From NCBI RefSeq assembly GCF_023612095.1, contig NZ_CP086235.1, positions 2,987,501 through 3,051,500 on the forward strand: a DNA stretch of 64,000 bases. Direction: 5' to 3'. The notes under the pieces were generated by a model, which was given only the letters and a program-made list of their open reading frames with translations, ran no database searches and had not been told where the DNA came from. Of this stretch, positions 9,730-20,337 are shown piece by piece. Origin of the DNA: Cytobacillus firmus. Its GTDB lineage: Bacteria; Bacillota; Bacilli; Bacillales; Cytobacillaceae. Made by a program: the position numbers and the translations under genes. Each line of letters begins with the position of its first letter. The first letter of the stretch is position 1.

Positions 9730-11804
9730 TTAACTTTGCTTTTCTTCCTTATAGTCGCATTCAACACACTGAACCTGAACACCTTTTTTGAGTTTTTTCT
9801 CAACCAGCAGGTTATCACATTTTGGACAGCTTCTCGGCAGGGGCTTATCCCAAGATATAAAGTCACATTCAGGGAACCTGTCACAGCCGTAGAAAATCCG
9901 GCGTTTTTTGCTTTTTCTTTCGATGATATTTCCTTCTTCGCACTTTGGACATTTCACTCCGATATCCTTGACAATCGGTTTAGTATTGCGGCAGTCAGGG
10001 AAATTGCTGCAGGCCATGAACTTTCCATAGCGTCCCATCTTGAACACCATAGGATTACCGCATTGTTCGCAATCCTCACCGGCAGGTTCATCCTTAATTT
10101 CTACTTCCTGCATTTCCTTTTCCGCTATTTTAAGATTTTTTTCAAAATCTATATAGAAATCATCTATGATCTGTACCCAGTTGACTTTGCCTTCTTCCAC
10201 ATAGTCCAGGTCTTTTTCCATTTTCGCGGTAAACTCGATATCAAGGATTTCAGGGAAGAATTCCAGGATTAATTCCAGGACGATCTCACCCAGTTCAGTC
10301 GGTATAAAACGTTTATTATCCAGAGCAACATAGCCCCGTTTTTGGATTGTATCAAGTGTCGGAGCGAAAGTGGATGGCCGCCCGATGCCCTGCTCTTCTA
10401 GTGTTTTTACCAGCCTTGCTTCAGTATACCTTGGAGGGGGCTGTGTGAAGTGCTGTTTAGGTTCGATGTCTTTTTTAAGGACTTCATCCCCTTCCTTCAG
10501 ATCAGGAAGCATATTATCTTTTTCCTCCGACTGATCATCAGAGCCTTCAACATATACTTTCATGAATCCTGGGAATTTCACTTTTGAGCCTGTTGCCCGG
10601 AAAATCACTTCACCATTTTTCAAATCAACACTCATGGTGTCCATAACCGCTGGTGCCATTTGGCTTGCAACAAAGCGTTCCCAGATAAGCCTGTATAATC
10701 GAAGCTGATCACGCGACAAGTATTCTTTTAAACTTGCAGGGGATCTTAATGTGCTTGTCGGGCGGATGGCCTCATGGGCATCCTGTGCATTGCTGTTTTT
10801 CTTTTCTTTTTTCTTTTCTCTCTGCAGGAACTCTTTCCCGTAAGAGCTTTGAATATAGTCCGCAGCTTCATTTTGCGCAATTTCAGAAATGCGTGTTGAG
10901 TCTGTTCTCATATAAGTGATTAAACCGACAGTTCCTTCCTTGCCGAGTTCAATTCCTTCATAAAGCTGCTGTGCAAGCATCATCGTTTTCTTGGCACGGA
11001 AATTTAATTTTCTTGCAGCTTCCTGCTGAAGTGATGACGTAGTAAAAGGGGCTGCCGGATTCCGCCTTCTTTCCTTCTTGGTAACCGATTCCACCTTGAA
11101 TTTATTGCCCTTCATTTTACTTAAAATATTTTGAACATCGCTTTCCGACTTTAATTCCATTTTTTCATTCTTAAATCCGTAAAATGATGCATCAAAGGCT
11201 GTTTTTCCTTTAAGGAACTCTCCATCTATTGACCAGTACTCTTCTGGTATAAAGTCCTTAATTTCCTTTTCACGGTCGATGATCAGTCGGACTGCAACAG
11301 ACTGTACTCTCCCGCACTTAATCCTTTTTTCACTTTCTTCCATAGTAAGGGGCTGATATTATAGCCGACCAGTCTGTCCAGCATCCTTCTTGCCTGCTGC
11401 GCATCAACAAGATCCATGTTGATTGGCCTTGGATGTTTGAAGGATTCTTTAATGGCATCTTTCGTGATTTCATTAAAAACAACACGGCAATCCGACTTAA
11501 TATCCATATCCAGGCTATGTGCCAAATGCCAGGCAATAGCTTCCCCTTCTCTGTCGGGGTCAGCCGCGAGATAAATTTTCTTTGCTTTTTTGGCGGCTGT
11601 CTTAAGCTCCTTTAAAACAGGGCCCTTTCCGCGAATTGTTATGTATTTGGGTTCAAAGTTATTTTCCACATCAATGCCCATTTGGCTTTTGGGAAGATCC
11701 CTGACATGTCCCATGGAAGCTTTTACTTTATATTTTTTTCCTAAATAACGCTCAATCGTTTTTGCCTTTGCAGGTGACTCAACGATAACAAGAAACTCTG
11801 ACAT
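9730..11804 (-). CDS. topA: DNA topoisomerase I TopA (apparent one-base frameshift at 11311-11313)
   Basis: Relaxes negative supercoils through a tyrosine-DNA intermediate. The N-terminal 170 or so residues carry the Toprim domain ([14 protein letters not shown]). The reading frame then breaks after [10 protein letters not shown] and continues in another frame with [17 protein letters not shown], the normal family sequence. One extra G in the G-run restores a 691-aa protein, exactly the B. subtilis length. The catalytic tyrosine is in [10 protein letters not shown] near residue 297. Three C-terminal four-cysteine zinc ribbons follow ([18 protein letters not shown]). AGGAGGA precedes the chosen ATG ([15 protein letters not shown]). 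The gene is essential in Bacillus, so a sequencing error is the likely cause. Confidence 0.95.
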
Positions 11805-12201
11805 CAATAGTCCTCCTTGAGAGGGAATTTTAAAACATCCAGGCAAAATCTTTTTGAAACACGGTATTTTTCACCTGCTAAAATTGCCTGTCTTCTTTAT
11901 CTATATCAATAGAACAGCCTCATTATTGCATGTGTATTGAAATATTCATTATTATTCTACATTCTATTCAAGTTTGTCAAACTTAATCGGATTATTTCCG
12001 CAACCGTTTCCAAGAAAAGGTCCTAAATTAACTAACTAAGCATTCTCTTACTTTCGTTCTTACCTGTTGCAAAATGTATAACAGTTTTAATAGAATTTCA
12101 ACCTTTTTGTAAAAAATCCTTTAAATAAACAAATTTATTATGACTAATGAAAGATTAGGAGCCTTTAATCTATATCAAGGCTCCTTTTTTATTTGACCTG
12201 A
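11805..12201. other. topA-dprA intergenic region
   Basis: This 397-nt gap has no gene. It holds a possible topA promoter with a perfect TTGACA on the minus strand (11975-11980) and, 18 nt on, AATAAT; TAGAAT at 15 nt is an alternative. A strong hairpin lies near dprA (12157-12190). Nothing else was recognised. Confidence 0.5.
12157..12190. terminator. Hairpin between dprA and topA
   Basis: Nine-bp perfect stem AGGAGCCTT/AAGGCTCCT with an 11-nt loop. It lies 17 nt past the dprA stop and probably ends dprA transcripts, but the clean T-run is on the plus strand; the minus-strand tail is only AATCTTTCATT. It may act in both directions. Confidence 0.55.
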
Positions 12202-13077
12202 TCAGTAAGGGAATTCCTCTAAGATTTCTTCAGCTGATTTAACCAGTTTGGCGCCTTGCTGAATTAACTCATTGGTTCCGCATGAGAATGGACTGAAAAT
12301 ATTCCCTGGTACTGCAAACACTTCCCGGCCTTCCTGCACAGCATAATTAGCTGTAATAAGGGAGCCGCTTTTGCTTTTCGCCTGAATAATCAGTGTCCCT
12401 CTGCTAATGCCGCTTATGATTCGGTTTCTCATTGGAAACTGCCATCTTGAAGGCCTTGTGTCTGGCGGATATTCAGATATAACCAGATGGTTTTTCATCA
12501 TTTCATAAGCAAGCTTCTGGTTTGCCTGTGGATAAATATGAAACAAGCCCCCGGCTATGACACCGATTGTTTTTCCTTTATTTTTTAATGTTTCCTTATG
12601 CGCAATGGCATCGATGCCGGCCGCCAGCCCGCTTACAATAATAACCCCCTGTTCAATAAGCTTGGGGAAAATGGACTGAATGGCTTTTTCGCCATACTCT
12701 GTTGCCTGTCTGGAACCAACAACGGCCAGGTGGACTCCGCTATTCAAAAGACTGGTATCACCTCGGGCATATAAAACCCAAGGCGGCTGGTATGTTTCTT
12801 TTAGCAGTACCGGATATTCCTCGTCAAAAATTGTAATGGCTTTAATGCCATTTGGTGAGTATTGGCGTATTTGTTCCTGGATTCGATCAGAATGCAGATC
12901 CTGGAGTGCATTGGAAAGTGTTTCCTGAGTAGTGATTACCTGGGGCATAATTCGGCGGGGTGCATCATTATACAGAAATTTCAATTCGGGATCTGTTTTA
13001 AGGATGTAATAAATCATCTTCCAGCTCATTCCTCTGCAGTGGTGGAGATGGGTGAGCCTCATATTAAATTCATTCAT
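12202..13077 (-). CDS. dprA: DNA-processing protein DprA (Smf)
   Basis: Loads RecA onto incoming single-stranded DNA during natural transformation. It is 291 aa with the Rossmann-like DprA fold: VAVVGSRQATEYG, IIVSGLAAGIDAIAHKETL, IGVIAGGL and the C-terminal FAVPGNIFSPFSCGTNELI. It ends soon after this block, so it lacks the extra winged-helix domain seen in some DprA proteins. The start at MNEFNMRL was chosen because AGGAGG lies 5 nt upstream; a longer in-frame ATG has no such site. Located between sucD and topA as in B. subtilis. Confidence 0.94.
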   Translation of the reverse strand: MNEFNMRLTHLHHCRGMSWKMIYYILKTDPELKFLYNDAPRRIMPQVITTQETLSNALQDLHSDRIQEQIRQYSPNGIKAITIFDEEYPVLLKETYQPPWVLYARGDTSLLNSGVHLAVVGSRQATEYGEKAIQSIFPKLIEQGVIIVSGLAAGIDAIAHKETLKNKGKTIGVIAGGLFHIYPQANQKLAYEMMKNHLVISEYPPDTRPSRWQFPMRNRIISGISRGTLIIQAKSKSGSLITANYAVQEGREVFAVPGNIFSPFSCGTNELIQQGAKLVKSAEEILEEFPY

Positions 13078-13143
13078 GGGAGCCTCCTGAAATGTTATAA
13101 AAAAAGACGGGGGAAGTAGGGGATAATTTGACAATGCAGAAAT

Positions 13144-13164
13144 AGTCCCTCAAAAAGAGGGACT
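13144..13164 (-). terminator. Hairpin after sucD
   Basis: Eight-bp perfect stem AGTCCCTC/GAGGGACT with a five-base loop, 23 nt past the sucD stop. The following tail (ATTTCTGC) is a poor T-tract, so partial termination or mRNA-end protection is possible. Confidence 0.5.
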
Positions 13165-13186
13165 ACTCTTAAGTTATTAGAAATAA

Positions 13187-14089
13187 TTAGTGTGTTTTAC
13201 ACTGATCATAAAGGCCTTTTTCTTTCAGGACCTTAATCAGGGTTTCACCCATTACGGATGGAGTATCAGCTACCTGAATTCCGCATTCATTCATTACACG
13301 GATTTTTTCATCAGCTGTTCCTTTGCCTCCTGAAATAATTGCGCCGGCATGGCCCATACGCTTTCCTGGAGGTGCAGTGCGCCCACCGATGAAGCCTACA
13401 ACAGGCTTAGTCATGTTCTCTTTAACCCATTCTGCAGCTTCTTCTTCAGCAGTTCCGCCGATTTCACCAATCATAATGACAGCATAGGTTTCAGGATCTT
13501 CATTGAATGCTTTTAAAACATCAATGAAGTTTGTTCCGTTAACCGGGTCTCCGCCGATTCCAACAGCAGTAGATTGGCCGATACCTTCCTGTGTCAGCTG
13601 ATGTACAGCTTCATAAGTCAATGTTCCGGAACGGGAAACAACTCCAACATGGCCTTTAGTGTGGATATAACCAGGCATAATGCCGATCTTACACTCTTCA
13701 GGAGTGATAACACCCGGACAGTTAGGACCTACTAGGCGTGTCTTCTTGCCTTCCATATAACGCTTAACTTTAACCATATCCAATACAGGAATATGCTCAG
13801 TGATACAAATAGCAAGATCCAATTCTGCATCTACAGCCTCAAGAATAGCATCTGCAGCAAATGGAGCCGGAACATAGATTACGGAGGCATTTGCACCTGT
13901 AGCCTTAACTGCTTTCTCCACTGTATTGAAGACAGGAACACCCTCTACTTCCGTACCGCCTTTACCCGGAGTTACACCGCCGACAATTTGCGTTCCGTAT
14001 TCAAGCATTTGCTTTGTATGGAAGAGGGCTGTTGAGCCGGTAATCCCTTGAACTATAACTTTAGTATCTTTATTAATAAATACGCTCAC
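13187..14089 (-). CDS. sucD: Succinyl-CoA synthetase alpha subunit SucD (GTG start)
   Basis: Alpha subunit of the TCA-cycle enzyme that converts succinyl-CoA to succinate with substrate-level phosphorylation. It is 300 aa and starts (GTG)[17 protein letters not shown], which matches the family N-terminus; AAGGAG lies 7 nt upstream. The CoA-binding Rossmann domain comes first. The phosphohistidine loop is [13 protein letters not shown] near the C-terminus. A longer in-frame ATG start would add 19 residues without homology or an RBS. It follows sucC in a two-gene operon. Confidence 0.97.
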   Translation of the reverse strand: MSVFINKDTKVIVQGITGSTALFHTKQMLEYGTQIVGGVTPGKGGTEVEGVPVFNTVEKAVKATGANASVIYVPAPFAADAILEAVDAELDLAICITEHIPVLDMVKVKRYMEGKKTRLVGPNCPGVITPEECKIGIMPGYIHTKGHVGVVSRSGTLTYEAVHQLTQEGIGQSTAVGIGGDPVNGTNFIDVLKAFNEDPETYAVIMIGEIGGTAEEEAAEWVKENMTKPVVGFIGGRTAPPGKRMGHAGAIISGGKGTADEKIRVMNECGIQVADTPSVMGETLIKVLKEKGLYDQCKTH

Positions 14090-14207
14090 ATTAATTCTCC
14101 TTCCTGGTCTAAAGAGTGCCGTCATATGCTCAAAGGCTTTAATCAAAAACTGAAGATCGGTTTCCGCTATATTCCTTTGATGCTGAACGACCGCTCATTT
14201 TTAATTC

Positions 14208-15368
14208 TTAGCCTACTAAAGAAACGATTTTTTGTGCGCCGTCAGCCATGGATTCAGCTGCGATAATATCGATATCGGATTCAGCAAGAATTTTCTTGCC
14301 CATTTCAACATTCGTGCCTTCCAGACGTACAACTAGTGGCACATTCAAGCCTACTTGCTTCGCTGCTTCCACTACACCAGTGGCGATGATGTCGCACTTC
14401 ATGATTCCGCCGAAGATATTTACAAAAATACCTTTAACGTTTTTATCAGAAAGGATGATTTTGAAAGCTTCTGTTACTTTCTCAGCTGTTGCACCGCCCC
14501 CAACATCAAGGAAATTGGCCGGGTCTCCGCCATAATGCTTAACGATATCCATAGTAGCCATCGCTAAACCTGCACCGTTAACCATACAGCCGATGTTTCC
14601 ATCAAGGGAAATATAGCTTAGGTCATATTTAGATGCTTCAATTTCCTTTGCATCCTCTTCTTCAAGGTCACGAAGATCCATGATGTCTTTTTGACGGTAA
14701 AGGGCATTCCCATCAAAGTTCAGCTTAGCATCCAGAGCCATAACCTTGCCGTCGCCAGTTACAACTAATGGATTGATTTCAGCAATAGAGCAATCCTTTT
14801 CAATATAAGCTCTGTATAAGCCCATCATGAATTTAACAGCTTGTCCGACAAGCTTTGATGGTATATTGATATTAAAAGCGATTCTGCGGGCCTGGAATGC
14901 TGTTAAACCAAGAACAGGATCGATTTCTTCCTTGAAGATTTTTTCTGGCGTTTGTTCAGCCACTTCTTCGATTTCTGTACCGCCCTCTTCTGAAGCCATT
15001 AATACTACGCGTGATGTAGCTCGGTCCAGTACAAGGCCCACATAATATTCCTTCTTAATGTCACAGCCCTCTTCAATAAGCAAACGCTTTACTTCCTTGC
15101 CTTCCGGGCCTGTTTGATGTGTAACAAGTGTTTTCCCTAAGATTTCACCTGCATATGTACGAACTTCGTCAAGATTTTTGGCAACTTTTACACCGCCAGC
15201 TTTACCGCGTCCTCCGGCATGGATTTGCGCTTTAACCACACACACCTCAGTGCCAAGTTCTTTCGCAGCTTCAACAGCTTCTTCAACTGTAAATGCAACT
15301 TTTCCGTTCGGAACGGCTACCCCGTATTGTCTGAGGACTTCTTTACCTTGGTACTCATGTATATTCAT
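14208..15368 (-). CDS. sucC: Succinyl-CoA synthetase beta subunit SucC
   Basis: Nucleotide-binding ATP-grasp subunit of succinyl-CoA synthetase, 386 aa. Family blocks: [17 protein letters not shown] at the N-terminus, [17 protein letters not shown] (ATP-grasp), [19 protein letters not shown] and the C-terminal GANGL-type region [16 protein letters not shown]. It is followed by sucD after 118 nt. Its length is normal for Bacillus. Confidence 0.98.
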   Translation of the reverse strand: MNIHEYQGKEVLRQYGVAVPNGKVAFTVEEAVEAAKELGTEVCVVKAQIHAGGRGKAGGVKVAKNLDEVRTYAGEILGKTLVTHQTGPEGKEVKRLLIEEGCDIKKEYYVGLVLDRATSRVVLMASEEGGTEIEEVAEQTPEKIFKEEIDPVLGLTAFQARRIAFNINIPSKLVGQAVKFMMGLYRAYIEKDCSIAEINPLVVTGDGKVMALDAKLNFDGNALYRQKDIMDLRDLEEEDAKEIEASKYDLSYISLDGNIGCMVNGAGLAMATMDIVKHYGGDPANFLDVGGGATAEKVTEAFKIILSDKNVKGIFVNIFGGIMKCDIIATGVVEAAKQVGLNVPLVVRLEGTNVEMGKKILAESDIDIIAAESMADGAQKIVSLVG

Positions 15369-15672
15369 TTCCCATCCTCCTATCTAACTCTTCAAAAAAA
15401 TAGACTGCGCTTTCATTTTATTAAATGACACAACCCTTGTCCACCATTTACTCTAAAATATTATATTTCTTTAAAAATTATAAATATTGGTCTGTGCACA
15501 AACCCTGTCACCATAGTGGGTTTGACACTTATATCATCGGAAAATATTTTTTTAAAATAAAGAAAAAGCTGTCCTTCGACAGCTTTCGATTCTAGTTGAT
15601 TTAAGTATTATCCCGTTTTTTTCTACTCGGAAAGATCACTTTAATAGAAACATATTGGTTTACCAGAATAGA
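15369..15672. other. sucC-ylqH intergenic region
   Basis: A 304-nt AT-rich gap. It holds the ylqH terminator and the untranslated start of sucCD. A TATAAT lies upstream of sucC on the minus strand, but no convincing -35 is spaced from it. No gene or RNA was recognised. Confidence 0.5.
15558..15586 (-). terminator. Rho-independent terminator after ylqH
   Basis: Perfect nine-bp stem AAAGCTGTC/GACAGCTTT with a four-base GAAG loop and a T-rich minus-strand tail (TTTTTCTTTA). It lies about 85 nt past the ylqH stop and closes the rnhB-ylqG-ylqH transcript. Confidence 0.85.
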
Positions 15673-15969
15673 TTATTTACTATTTTCCCTCTTTCCAGCC
15701 TCCTGATCAGCTCTGTAGATGAAAGCAAATACCTCAGCAACAGCCTGATAAAGTTCTTCAGGAATCCCTTCATTGATATTAAGCTTGCCGAGAAGCTCAA
15801 CAAGGGCAGGATCCTCCTGAACCGGAATGCCATGTTCCTTTGCTTTTTCAAGAATATTTTCCGCTGTCAGACCCTTCCCCTTCGCAGATATCCGGGGTGC
15901 CCCATGACTCTCAGAATCATATGTTAATGCTACCGCTTCTTTTCTTTGTTCAACACGCTTTTTTTTCAT
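15673..15969 (-). CDS. ylqH: FlhB C-terminal domain-like protein (YlqH family)
   Basis: Small 98-aa protein resembling only the part of FlhB that follows its self-cleavage site. It reads EAVALTYDSESHGAPRISAKGKG and ends GIPEELYQAVAEVFAFIYR, close to the FlhB cytoplasmic domain. The NPTH cleavage motif and all membrane helices are absent. Stand-alone FlhB-C homologues such as FlhX of Helicobacter can support the flagellar export switch; a related role here is inference. It overlaps the FliK-like ylqG by 4 nt, so the pair is translated together. Confidence 0.85.
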   Translation of the reverse strand: MKKKRVEQRKEAVALTYDSESHGAPRISAKGKGLTAENILEKAKEHGIPVQEDPALVELLGKLNINEGIPEELYQAVAEVFAFIYRADQEAGKRENSK

Positions 15970-17822
15970 ATTCTAATATCTACTCCGCTGAATTGATTTG
16001 CCTGTACAAGTGATGTCATTGTTTCACCTGCTATAAGTGAATCACCTGCATGCTCCGGCTTCTGGAAGGAAACCGAGGACAGCTTATAATTTAATTTTAA
16101 TAAATTTGCTTTTAATTCAGCTTCAAATGGAGCTGTTAAATCCTTTATTTCGCTGTGCCCATTAATAACTGAAATGTTGATGATTCTGTTTTGGACCTGA
16201 AGGTCGATAATCATTTCATTCAGGTGCTCCAAATCTAAATAAAAGATAACACGGCAATGGTTTGGATCAATATTTCCGCCTTCTGTTCTCCTTCCGCTCC
16301 ACTGCATTGTCATATCAGTGATCTTTCCCCATAAAGAAACCGGCAGCTGAAAGATAAAGTGCTGCAATGGCCCTGATTCCTGCGAGAGAGCCTGAAAGCC
16401 GGTTATTTTATGCAGCAGCCGTTCGGCTGCACCTTTAGCTGCATTTGCTGGTTCCTCGGTTAAGAAGCCCATCAGAAGCGGTTTGAGGGCATCAAGATTT
16501 TTGACGGCTCCGTCATCATGCTGTTTTAATGACTTTAGGACGTCATGTTCATGAGAAAACCCTAAGGCTGTGATTATTCTCTTTAATTCACTATGTATAT
16601 TACGCTGATCATATGGGAAATAGGATTCGGGACGCAGGCTATTTTTCATGTCTTCCAGCATTGTGATTTCCTGAGGGCTGAGTGAAGCTGCAGTGATTAG
16701 TTTTTCACCGCCCAATAATTTCCCCGCCTGAACAGCAGCCATCCTGAACTTGTCTCCATCTGATAAATGTTCTATATCATCATTAATTGTAAGAGATAGA
16801 GCCGATTTAAAAATGGTGTTAAGTATATTTTTTTCTGCAGGAAAAGATATACTGCCATTTCGGAAATCATTGAGTAAGTTTTGGAGAGCCGGAGCTCCTC
16901 CGCTGCTTTTAGAACTTTGTGCGATAACTCCATTGAGTTTGGCCAAATTCAATATAAATCGCTGCCTGTTCCCTGATTCGCTTGTATTCAGAAGTTCAGT
17001 CAGTGTTTGAATAATCGGTTTATTTTGCGCGCAGTCCTTAATAAGCTGTTTTATGGCAGCACCCTCTGAAGCGTCACCCGGAAACATCCCCACTGATTTC
17101 AGGAGCTGGAAAGCTGAGAAGGACCCTGCCTGATCTTTTGCATTCAGCCACTCTGAAAACAGTCTTACTACTGCCTGCTGGCCAAGTTTTTCCTTTGAAG
17201 TCTTTGTCATATACCCCAACAGGGAGTATATTTGCTGACCTTTGGATGATAAATCTGCTCTCTTTAACTCTTCCTGCAATTCTCCCATAATCGAAGACAT
17301 AGAGTCACCATTTAAAACTGAAGATAGCGCAGAATAAACATCCTTCGAAAAGGGAAGCTGCCTTAATATCATCTCTTTTACCGTCCTCAGGCCTTCCGCA
17401 GCAGATTTGCTTTCATAGATCCATTCCGATGCCATCCTTAAAGTTTCACCTGTAATCAGCAGCTGCTCCTTAAGAAAATATTGAATGAGCATTTTATTTT
17501 CCCGGGACAGCTTCATTCCCAGCTGACTTAATAGGCTTTCAGCAGGAGCTCCTTTACTTTGGCCGTTTACAGATTCCATAACTCTTAAGCGCAGCAGTCC
17601 TTCACCAGGTTCTACTCTGAACCAATATCTATTGTCCGCTGACAAAGGGGTTTCAAGCTGTGCAATCATTTTATGTAACCCGATCTGCACCTCTGCCGTC
17701 TGATTCGGAAATAGCTTTGCTACTTTTCCGCTGACAATTTGTCCTGGCCTGAGCGCAGACGTCTTTCCTGCATTGCTCTGGTCATGCCTTATGATTTTTT
17801 GAATTATTTCAGACGGCTTCAT
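15966..17822 (-). CDS. ylqG: FliK-like protein, YlqG family
   Basis: A 618-aa protein with a long, helical, Ser/Lys/Leu-rich N-terminal part of unknown role. A C-terminal region (about 510-595) reads CRVIFYLDLEHLNEMIID, INISVINGHSEIKDLTA and LKANLLKLNYKLSSV, resembling the compact C-terminal domain of hook-length proteins FliK. It is coupled to ylqH, an FlhB-C-like gene, which repeats the known FliK-FlhB partnership. Its function is unproven; the resemblance to FliK is my reading of the sequence. It lies between rnhB and sucC as in B. subtilis. Confidence 0.8.
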   Translation of the reverse strand: MKPSEIIQKIIRHDQSNAGKTSALRPGQIVSGKVAKLFPNQTAEVQIGLHKMIAQLETPLSADNRYWFRVEPGEGLLRLRVMESVNGQSKGAPAESLLSQLGMKLSRENKMLIQYFLKEQLLITGETLRMASEWIYESKSAAEGLRTVKEMILRQLPFSKDVYSALSSVLNGDSMSSIMGELQEELKRADLSSKGQQIYSLLGYMTKTSKEKLGQQAVVRLFSEWLNAKDQAGSFSAFQLLKSVGMFPGDASEGAAIKQLIKDCAQNKPIIQTLTELLNTSESGNRQRFILNLAKLNGVIAQSSKSSGGAPALQNLLNDFRNGSISFPAEKNILNTIFKSALSLTINDDIEHLSDGDKFRMAAVQAGKLLGGEKLITAASLSPQEITMLEDMKNSLRPESYFPYDQRNIHSELKRIITALGFSHEHDVLKSLKQHDDGAVKNLDALKPLLMGFLTEEPANAAKGAAERLLHKITGFQALSQESGPLQHFIFQLPVSLWGKITDMTMQWSGRRTEGGNIDPNHCRVIFYLDLEHLNEMIIDLQVQNRIINISVINGHSEIKDLTAPFEAELKANLLKLNYKLSSVSFQKPEHAGDSLIAGETMTSLVQANQFSGVDIRI

Positions 17823-17837
17823 ACCTTCACCTTCTAT

Positions 17838-18611
17838 TCAATTTCTATAAGAATCTTTTATTGGCGCAAAGCTTTTCCGGTGATAAGGCGTAATTCCATG
17901 AAGCGTTATCGCTTCAAGATGCTCCTTAGTCCCATAGCCCATATTTTTCCCGAATCCATATTGTGGAAACTCCTTGCCTATTTCAGCCATCATTCTGTCT
18001 CTTGTAACCTTGGCTATGATCGAGGCTGCAGCAATCGTAACGCTTTTGCCATCTCCCTTAATGATTGCTTCCAGTGGATAAGGTGTTAAAAGTTTTACGG
18101 CATCTACAAGCAGGAAGTCCGGTTTCGGATTCAGGCCTTCAATCGCTGACAGCATTGCCTTTTTTGTCGCTTCAAAAATATTGATGCGGTCGATTTCCTC
18201 TGGCTCAATGATCCCAACGCTGACCGCCTCAGCCTCATCGTTAATGATTTCAAAATATTCTTCTCTTTTTCGTTCAGACACTTTTTTTGAATCATCTAAT
18301 CCCGGCAGATAAAAGTTTTCAGGCAAAATAACTGCTGCAGCTACCACCGGCCCCGCAAGCGGCCCTCTGCCGACTTCATCTATTCCGGCAATTAATTGAA
18401 AACCCTGGCTTCTGTACTGGCGTTCATACCGGGTCATTTCTTTATGCTTCTCATATATCTTCTTTTGAAGCAGCTGGCGGGAATGCCATTTTACTAAAAG
18501 CTCCTGCACACCTTTTCTGTCATCCTGTTTAATTGATTGAAGGAACGGATCATCCTCTAACTCAATTGCTTTCATCTTTTCTTCTATTTGGCGAATGGTT
18601 AACTTTGCCAT
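17838..18611 (-). CDS. rnhB: Ribonuclease HII
   Basis: Removes ribonucleotides misincorporated in DNA and RNA of RNA-DNA hybrids. It is 257 aa. An N-terminal extension of about 70 residues, typical of Bacillus RNase HII, precedes the catalytic domain. IAGIDEVGRGPLAGPVV carries the acidic pair Asp78 and Glu79, and FLLVDAVKL near residue 170 carries the third Asp. It lies 87 nt after rbgA, whose terminator is between them, and 15 nt before ylqG. Confidence 0.97.
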   Translation of the reverse strand: MAKLTIRQIEEKMKAIELEDDPFLQSIKQDDRKGVQELLVKWHSRQLLQKKIYEKHKEMTRYERQYRSQGFQLIAGIDEVGRGPLAGPVVAAAVILPENFYLPGLDDSKKVSERKREEYFEIINDEAEAVSVGIIEPEEIDRINIFEATKKAMLSAIEGLNPKPDFLLVDAVKLLTPYPLEAIIKGDGKSVTIAAASIIAKVTRDRMMAEIGKEFPQYGFGKNMGYGTKEHLEAITLHGITPYHRKSFAPIKDSYRN

Positions 18612-18663
18612 GTTTTTCTCCTTCTCATTCTAATCTATGTATCGGCATTTCTGCCAAAAAATA

Positions 18664-18690
18664 AAGGCCTCCTGCGAACAGAAGGTCTTC
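18664..18690 (-). terminator. Rho-independent terminator after rbgA
   Basis: Minus-strand stem of about 10 bp with G-U pairs (AGACCTTCTG/CAGGAGGCCT), a TTCG loop, then TTTATTTTTT. It lies between rbgA and rnhB. Confidence 0.8.
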
Positions 18691-18697
18691 ATTAAGA

Positions 18698-19570
18698 TTA
18701 TTCAGCTTCATTCCGCACTGCCATCTCGTCCGGCAGCTCCAATGTAATTGGTCCCATTTTTTCAGATCGGAATTCCCTGATTACCAGCTCTGTTACTTTA
18801 TCATAATCAATTTCGCCGCCGCCCATCAGACAGCCGCGCAGCCTGCCGATTTTATCAAAGACTTCAACGATATCTTCCGGGATTTCTTCGATCTGGTAGC
18901 GGTCATTCAGACGATCCGGATATCTGTCGCCGAGAAAACGGAGGGCATATATGGCAACATCCTGGAGATTTAAGATAGTATCCTTGATCGCTCCTGTCAG
19001 AGCAAGCTTAAGACCCACTTCCTGATCTTCGAATTTTGGCCATAAAATTCCCGGGGTATCGAGCAGCTCCAGCTCTTTCCCTACCTTTATCCACTGTTGC
19101 GCTTTCGTAACGCCGGGAGTATTTCCTGTCCTTGCAATATTCTTTTTGGCCAGGCGATTGATAAGTGTGGATTTTCCGGCGTTCGGAATACCAACAATCA
19201 TTGCACGAATAGCCCTTGGCTTGACACCTTTCGCTCTCATTCGATCGAATTTCTCCTGAAGGATTTCCTGAGATGCGGAGACGATTTCTTTCATGCCTTG
19301 TCCGGCTTGTGAGTTTATTGCAAGCGCTCTTATGCCTTTATTTTCAAAATGTCTGATCCACTTTTTCGTCGCTTCTTTATCAGCCATGTCAGCTTTATTC
19401 AACAAAACAAGCCGGGGTTTGTGCTGAATGATTTCATCGATCATCGGATTTCGTGATGAATAAGGAATCCTTGCATCAACGAGCTCAAAGATGATATCGA
19501 CCAGTTTTAATTTTTCTGTAACCTGCCTGCGGGCTTTCGCCATATGGCCGGGAAACCACTGTATCGTCAC
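18698..19570 (-). CDS. rbgA: Ribosome biogenesis GTPase RbgA (YlqF)
   Basis: Circularly permuted GTPase needed for the late assembly of the 50S subunit. It is 290 aa and starts [17 protein letters not shown]. The G motifs appear in permuted order: LNKADMAD (G4) before [14 protein letters not shown] (G1) and [10 protein letters not shown] (G3). The C-terminal ANTAR-like RNA-binding region includes [14 protein letters not shown]. It follows lepB by 42 nt. Confidence 0.97.
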   Translation of the reverse strand: MTIQWFPGHMAKARRQVTEKLKLVDIIFELVDARIPYSSRNPMIDEIIQHKPRLVLLNKADMADKEATKKWIRHFENKGIRALAINSQAGQGMKEIVSASQEILQEKFDRMRAKGVKPRAIRAMIVGIPNAGKSTLINRLAKKNIARTGNTPGVTKAQQWIKVGKELELLDTPGILWPKFEDQEVGLKLALTGAIKDTILNLQDVAIYALRFLGDRYPDRLNDRYQIEEIPEDIVEVFDKIGRLRGCLMGGGEIDYDKVTELVIREFRSEKMGPITLELPDEMAVRNEAE

Positions 19571-19612
19571 AGCTGGCCACCTCCATCCAATATGTATTTA
19601 CAATAGGAAGAA

Positions 19613-20164
19613 TTAATCAACGATCCGAATGTCCTCTATAGGCCAATATATTACTCCGGCATCGCCAAGGACTTCTTCCATAGCAACAGGGCCAATGTGA
19701 CGGCTGTCCTTGCTGAAGCGGCGGTTGTCACCCATTACAAACAAGTGGCCTTCTGGCACTGTTTCCTGTCCTATCTTTTCTTTTAAAGTAAACGGCTCCG
19801 TCAGCGGTCCGTCAATTACCTGCTTCTTATATTCATCCAGGTATGGCTCCTCATAAGCTTTTCCGTTAACATAAAGAGTATCATCTTTATATTCAATCTT
19901 GTCTCCCGGGAGGCCAATTACTCGTTTGATGTAATCTTTGTTTTCAGGTGCATGGAACACAATTATATCAAAGCGCTCAGGTTCACCAATTTTATAGCTG
20001 AATTTATTCACAATCATCCGGTCCTGGTCATGCAATGTTGGCATCATGGACAAGCCATCAACCACAATTGGAGCAAATAAGAAATATCTTATGACCGCCG
20101 CTAACAGAACTGCGATTACAAGAGCTTTTGTCCATTCCCACAATTCATTTTTCTTTTTTGCCAT
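19613..20164 (-). CDS. lepB: Type I signal peptidase
   Basis: Membrane-anchored Sip-type peptidase that removes signal peptides from secreted proteins. It is 183 aa with one N-terminal membrane helix (about 14-31). The catalytic dyad is Ser39 (VVDGLSMMPT) and Lys80 (DYIKRVIGLPGD); box E is MGDNRRFSKDSRHIG. An in-frame ATG at 20179 gives a 5-residue longer protein; the choice of MAKKKNELWEW is by family resemblance, since neither ribosome site is strong. B. subtilis lacks a sip gene at this position, but the rplS-lepB-rbgA order is common in other Bacillus relatives. Confidence 0.93.
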   Translation of the reverse strand: MAKKKNELWEWTKALVIAVLLAAVIRYFLFAPIVVDGLSMMPTLHDQDRMIVNKFSYKIGEPERFDIIVFHAPENKDYIKRVIGLPGDKIEYKDDTLYVNGKAYEEPYLDEYKKQVIDGPLTEPFTLKEKIGQETVPEGHLFVMGDNRRFSKDSRHIGPVAMEEVLGDAGVIYWPIEDIRIVD

Positions 20165-20337
20165 AGCCTTCCCCACCATTCTTCCGTCAAAAATTATGCT
20201 TATATCCCTGCATGTACCGCAGTAAGTGATTTCTATTGTTTATTGTACAAAAATTCTTCTTAATAAACACGATGGGAATCTTATTTTTATATTATTTAAC
20301 ATTTATGTAATATTATTTGTACTTTACTATTTCATGA

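Noticed and set aside
9544..10272. Plus-strand 242-codon open frame
   Set aside because: It lies mostly antisense to the zinc-ribbon end of topA, has no RBS and no family resemblance; topA on the other strand is certain.
11283..11846. Separate short Toprim protein
   Set aside because: It is the N-terminal piece of topA before the G-run frameshift, not a stand-alone gene.
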